NCBI RefSeq assembly: GCF_014773275.1
Contig: NZ_JACWMW010000004.1
Coordinates: 62,001-126,000 of the forward strand
Origin: Mucilaginibacter rigui
Lineage (GTDB): Bacteria; Bacteroidota; Bacteroidia; Sphingobacteriales; Sphingobacteriaceae
DNA: 64,000 nt
Direction of reading: 5' to 3'
The notes under the pieces are model-generated. The model worked only from the letters and a program-made list of their open reading frames with translations, made no database searches and had not been told where the DNA came from. Below, piece by piece: positions 63,394 to 64,000 of this stretch (position 1 is the first letter of the stretch; every line of letters begins with the position of its first letter). The position numbers and the translations under genes were made by a program.

Positions 63394-63583
63394 TGCGTTA
63401 TAACAATATTATCACGAAGCACTCGGCTTGGTGAAAAAGTCAATATTTTGCTAATCCCCATATTTTACACGCTAAATGCTATAGCTTTTTTGTTAAAAGA
63501 GGCCCCGTAATGTAATGATAGGTCATTAGCCGAATTATAATAGGCTGTTTATCTATCTGTTAAAAATAATTTTAAATTATTTT

Positions 63584-63613
63584 TTGAACAATTGATCGCA
63601 ATTTCTATATTTG
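63584..63613 (+). promoter_or_regulatory. Complete Bacteroidota promoter of tRNA-Val
   Basis: -33 TTG (63584-63586), 19-bp spacer, and -7 TATATTTG (63606-63613), a perfect match to consensus and spacing. The tRNA begins 16 bp later. Confidence 0.85.
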
Positions 63614-63628
63614 CAGTCCCAAAACGAA

Positions 63629-63703
63629 GGGAGTTTAGCTCAGCTGGTTCAGAGCATCTGCCTTACAAGCAGAGGGTCACTGGTTCGAACCCAGTAACTC
63701 CCA
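63629..63703 (+). tRNA. tRNA-Val (anticodon TAC)
   Basis: 75 bases folding into a cloverleaf: acceptor stem GGGAGTT/AACTCCC with discriminator A, D-arm GCTC/GAGC, anticodon stem TCTGC/GCAGA with loop CTTACAA (anticodon TAC at 63664-63666), and T-arm ACTGG/CCAGT with loop TTCGAAC. The 3' CCA is not encoded. The 3' half is a likely integrase target, because an integrase gene starts about 110 bp downstream. Confidence 0.97.
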
Positions 63704-63704
63704 C

Positions 63705-63734
63705 AAAGCCTTACAGAAATGTAAGGCTTTTTTT
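63705..63734 (+). terminator. Intrinsic terminator of tRNA-Val
   Basis: A perfect 10-bp stem AAAGCCTTAC/GTAAGGCTTT with a 6-base loop, followed by a run of seven T. Confidence 0.9.
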
Positions 63735-63815
63735 GTTTGATACCTGACTTAAAAGGTTAATTCCCTTTAATGTTAGTTCGTTGTTAGTACATCGGGTAAC
63801 CATAAACTCCAAAAA

Positions 63816-64000
63816 TTGGTTTACTTTAAAGTGCTTCTTAACGATAAGAGGCAAAAGTCAGATGACATTTACCCCGTTGTAGTTAGGGTAACACACAATC
63901 GCAACAATACTACTTTTAATACAGGCATTAGGGTAAAAAGCACTATGTGGGATAGTAGTTCTTTATCTATTAAAGGGAGTCACCGCGATGCCCAACCTTA
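63816..64000 (+). CDS. Tyrosine integrase, N-terminal arm domain (cut by window end)
   Basis: The visible ~62 residues read VYFKVLLNDKRQKSDDIYPV then VVRVTHNRNNTTFNTGIRVK, the typical Arm DNA-binding domain that opens Bacteroidota tyrosine recombinases of integrative elements and conjugative transposons. The catalytic domain lies beyond the window. The frame is open from the stop at 63774-63776 but has no ATG; TTG 63816 is the best start, otherwise the true start is lost. Its position just after tRNA-Val and in the same direction fits an element integrated at the tRNA 3' end. Confidence 0.8.
   Translation, partial: MVYFKVLLNDKRQKSDDIYPVVVRVTHNRNNTTFNTGIRVKSTMWDSSSLSIKGSHRDAQP

Overview
The window looks like chromosomal DNA of a member of the Bacteroidota, most likely family Sphingobacteriaceae and close to Mucilaginibacter or Pedobacter. 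The support is the gene content: sprA next to ruvA, DUF4292, two small TatA genes, MoxR/DUF58 with SpoIIM and RDD proteins, barrel-less TonB-plug proteins, and a Bacteroidetes-type integrase arm domain. Promoters of the TAnnTTTG type agree with this. The genus is inference. There are no rRNA genes, CRISPR arrays or prophage structural genes.

Layout. 1-13.3 kb is mainly a forward-strand block for the cell envelope and core metabolism: end of a polysaccharide flippase, TPR protein, DUF4292 lipoprotein, EnvC-like factor, two TatA proteins, gatA, a lytic transglycosylase, maeB and ruvA. It is interrupted at 6.63-8.92 kb by a two-gene insert bracketed by a perfect 102-bp duplication of the gatA 3' end. 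13.3-20.6 kb is the giant sprA gene of the type IX secretion translocon. 20.6-21.3 kb is a REP-associated tyrosine transposase with its palindromes. 21.3-33.7 kb holds an AsmA-like protein, miaB, a four-helix-bundle element, a sigma-54 activator, lptE, secG, a decayed lipoprotein pair, groES-groEL and mscS. 33.8-41.5 kb is a leftward DUF58-MoxR-DUF4350-DUF4129-membrane-SpoIIM cluster, with an RDD gene divergent from it. 41.6-48.7 kb holds serine deaminase, a low-GC beta-helix membrane protein, DUF488, an SGNH lipoprotein, lipB, a phosphopantetheinyl transferase, a tiny lipoprotein and dcd. 48.8-57.4 kb holds a tandem pair of plug-domain genes (the second internally deleted), a glycine-rich protein, clpS, an Fe(II)/2-oxoglutarate oxygenase and a glutamine-rich WxxGxW protein. 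57.4-63.3 kb holds two ferritin-like proteins and a C39-peptidase ABC exporter with its HlyD partner. The window ends with tRNA-Val(TAC) followed 0.1 kb later by the start of a tyrosine integrase, which looks like the left edge of an integrated element.

How the parts fit. Much of the window concerns export and the envelope: Tat (tatA x2, with two ferritin-like proteins carrying Tat-like leaders), Sec (secG), T9SS (sprA), LPS transport (lptE), peptidoglycan remodelling (EnvC-like, lytic transglycosylase) and peptide export (C39 ABC/HlyD). The most unusual items are the 6.6-8.9 kb insert, whose lipoprotein changes base composition mid-gene and ends in a JAMM-like HxH...SxxD pattern; a second, frameshifted locus of the same layout at 29.2-30.2 kb; the free-standing four-helix-bundle element with a possible gene-less relative at 33.7 kb; and an orphan minus-strand terminator at 59.1 kb.
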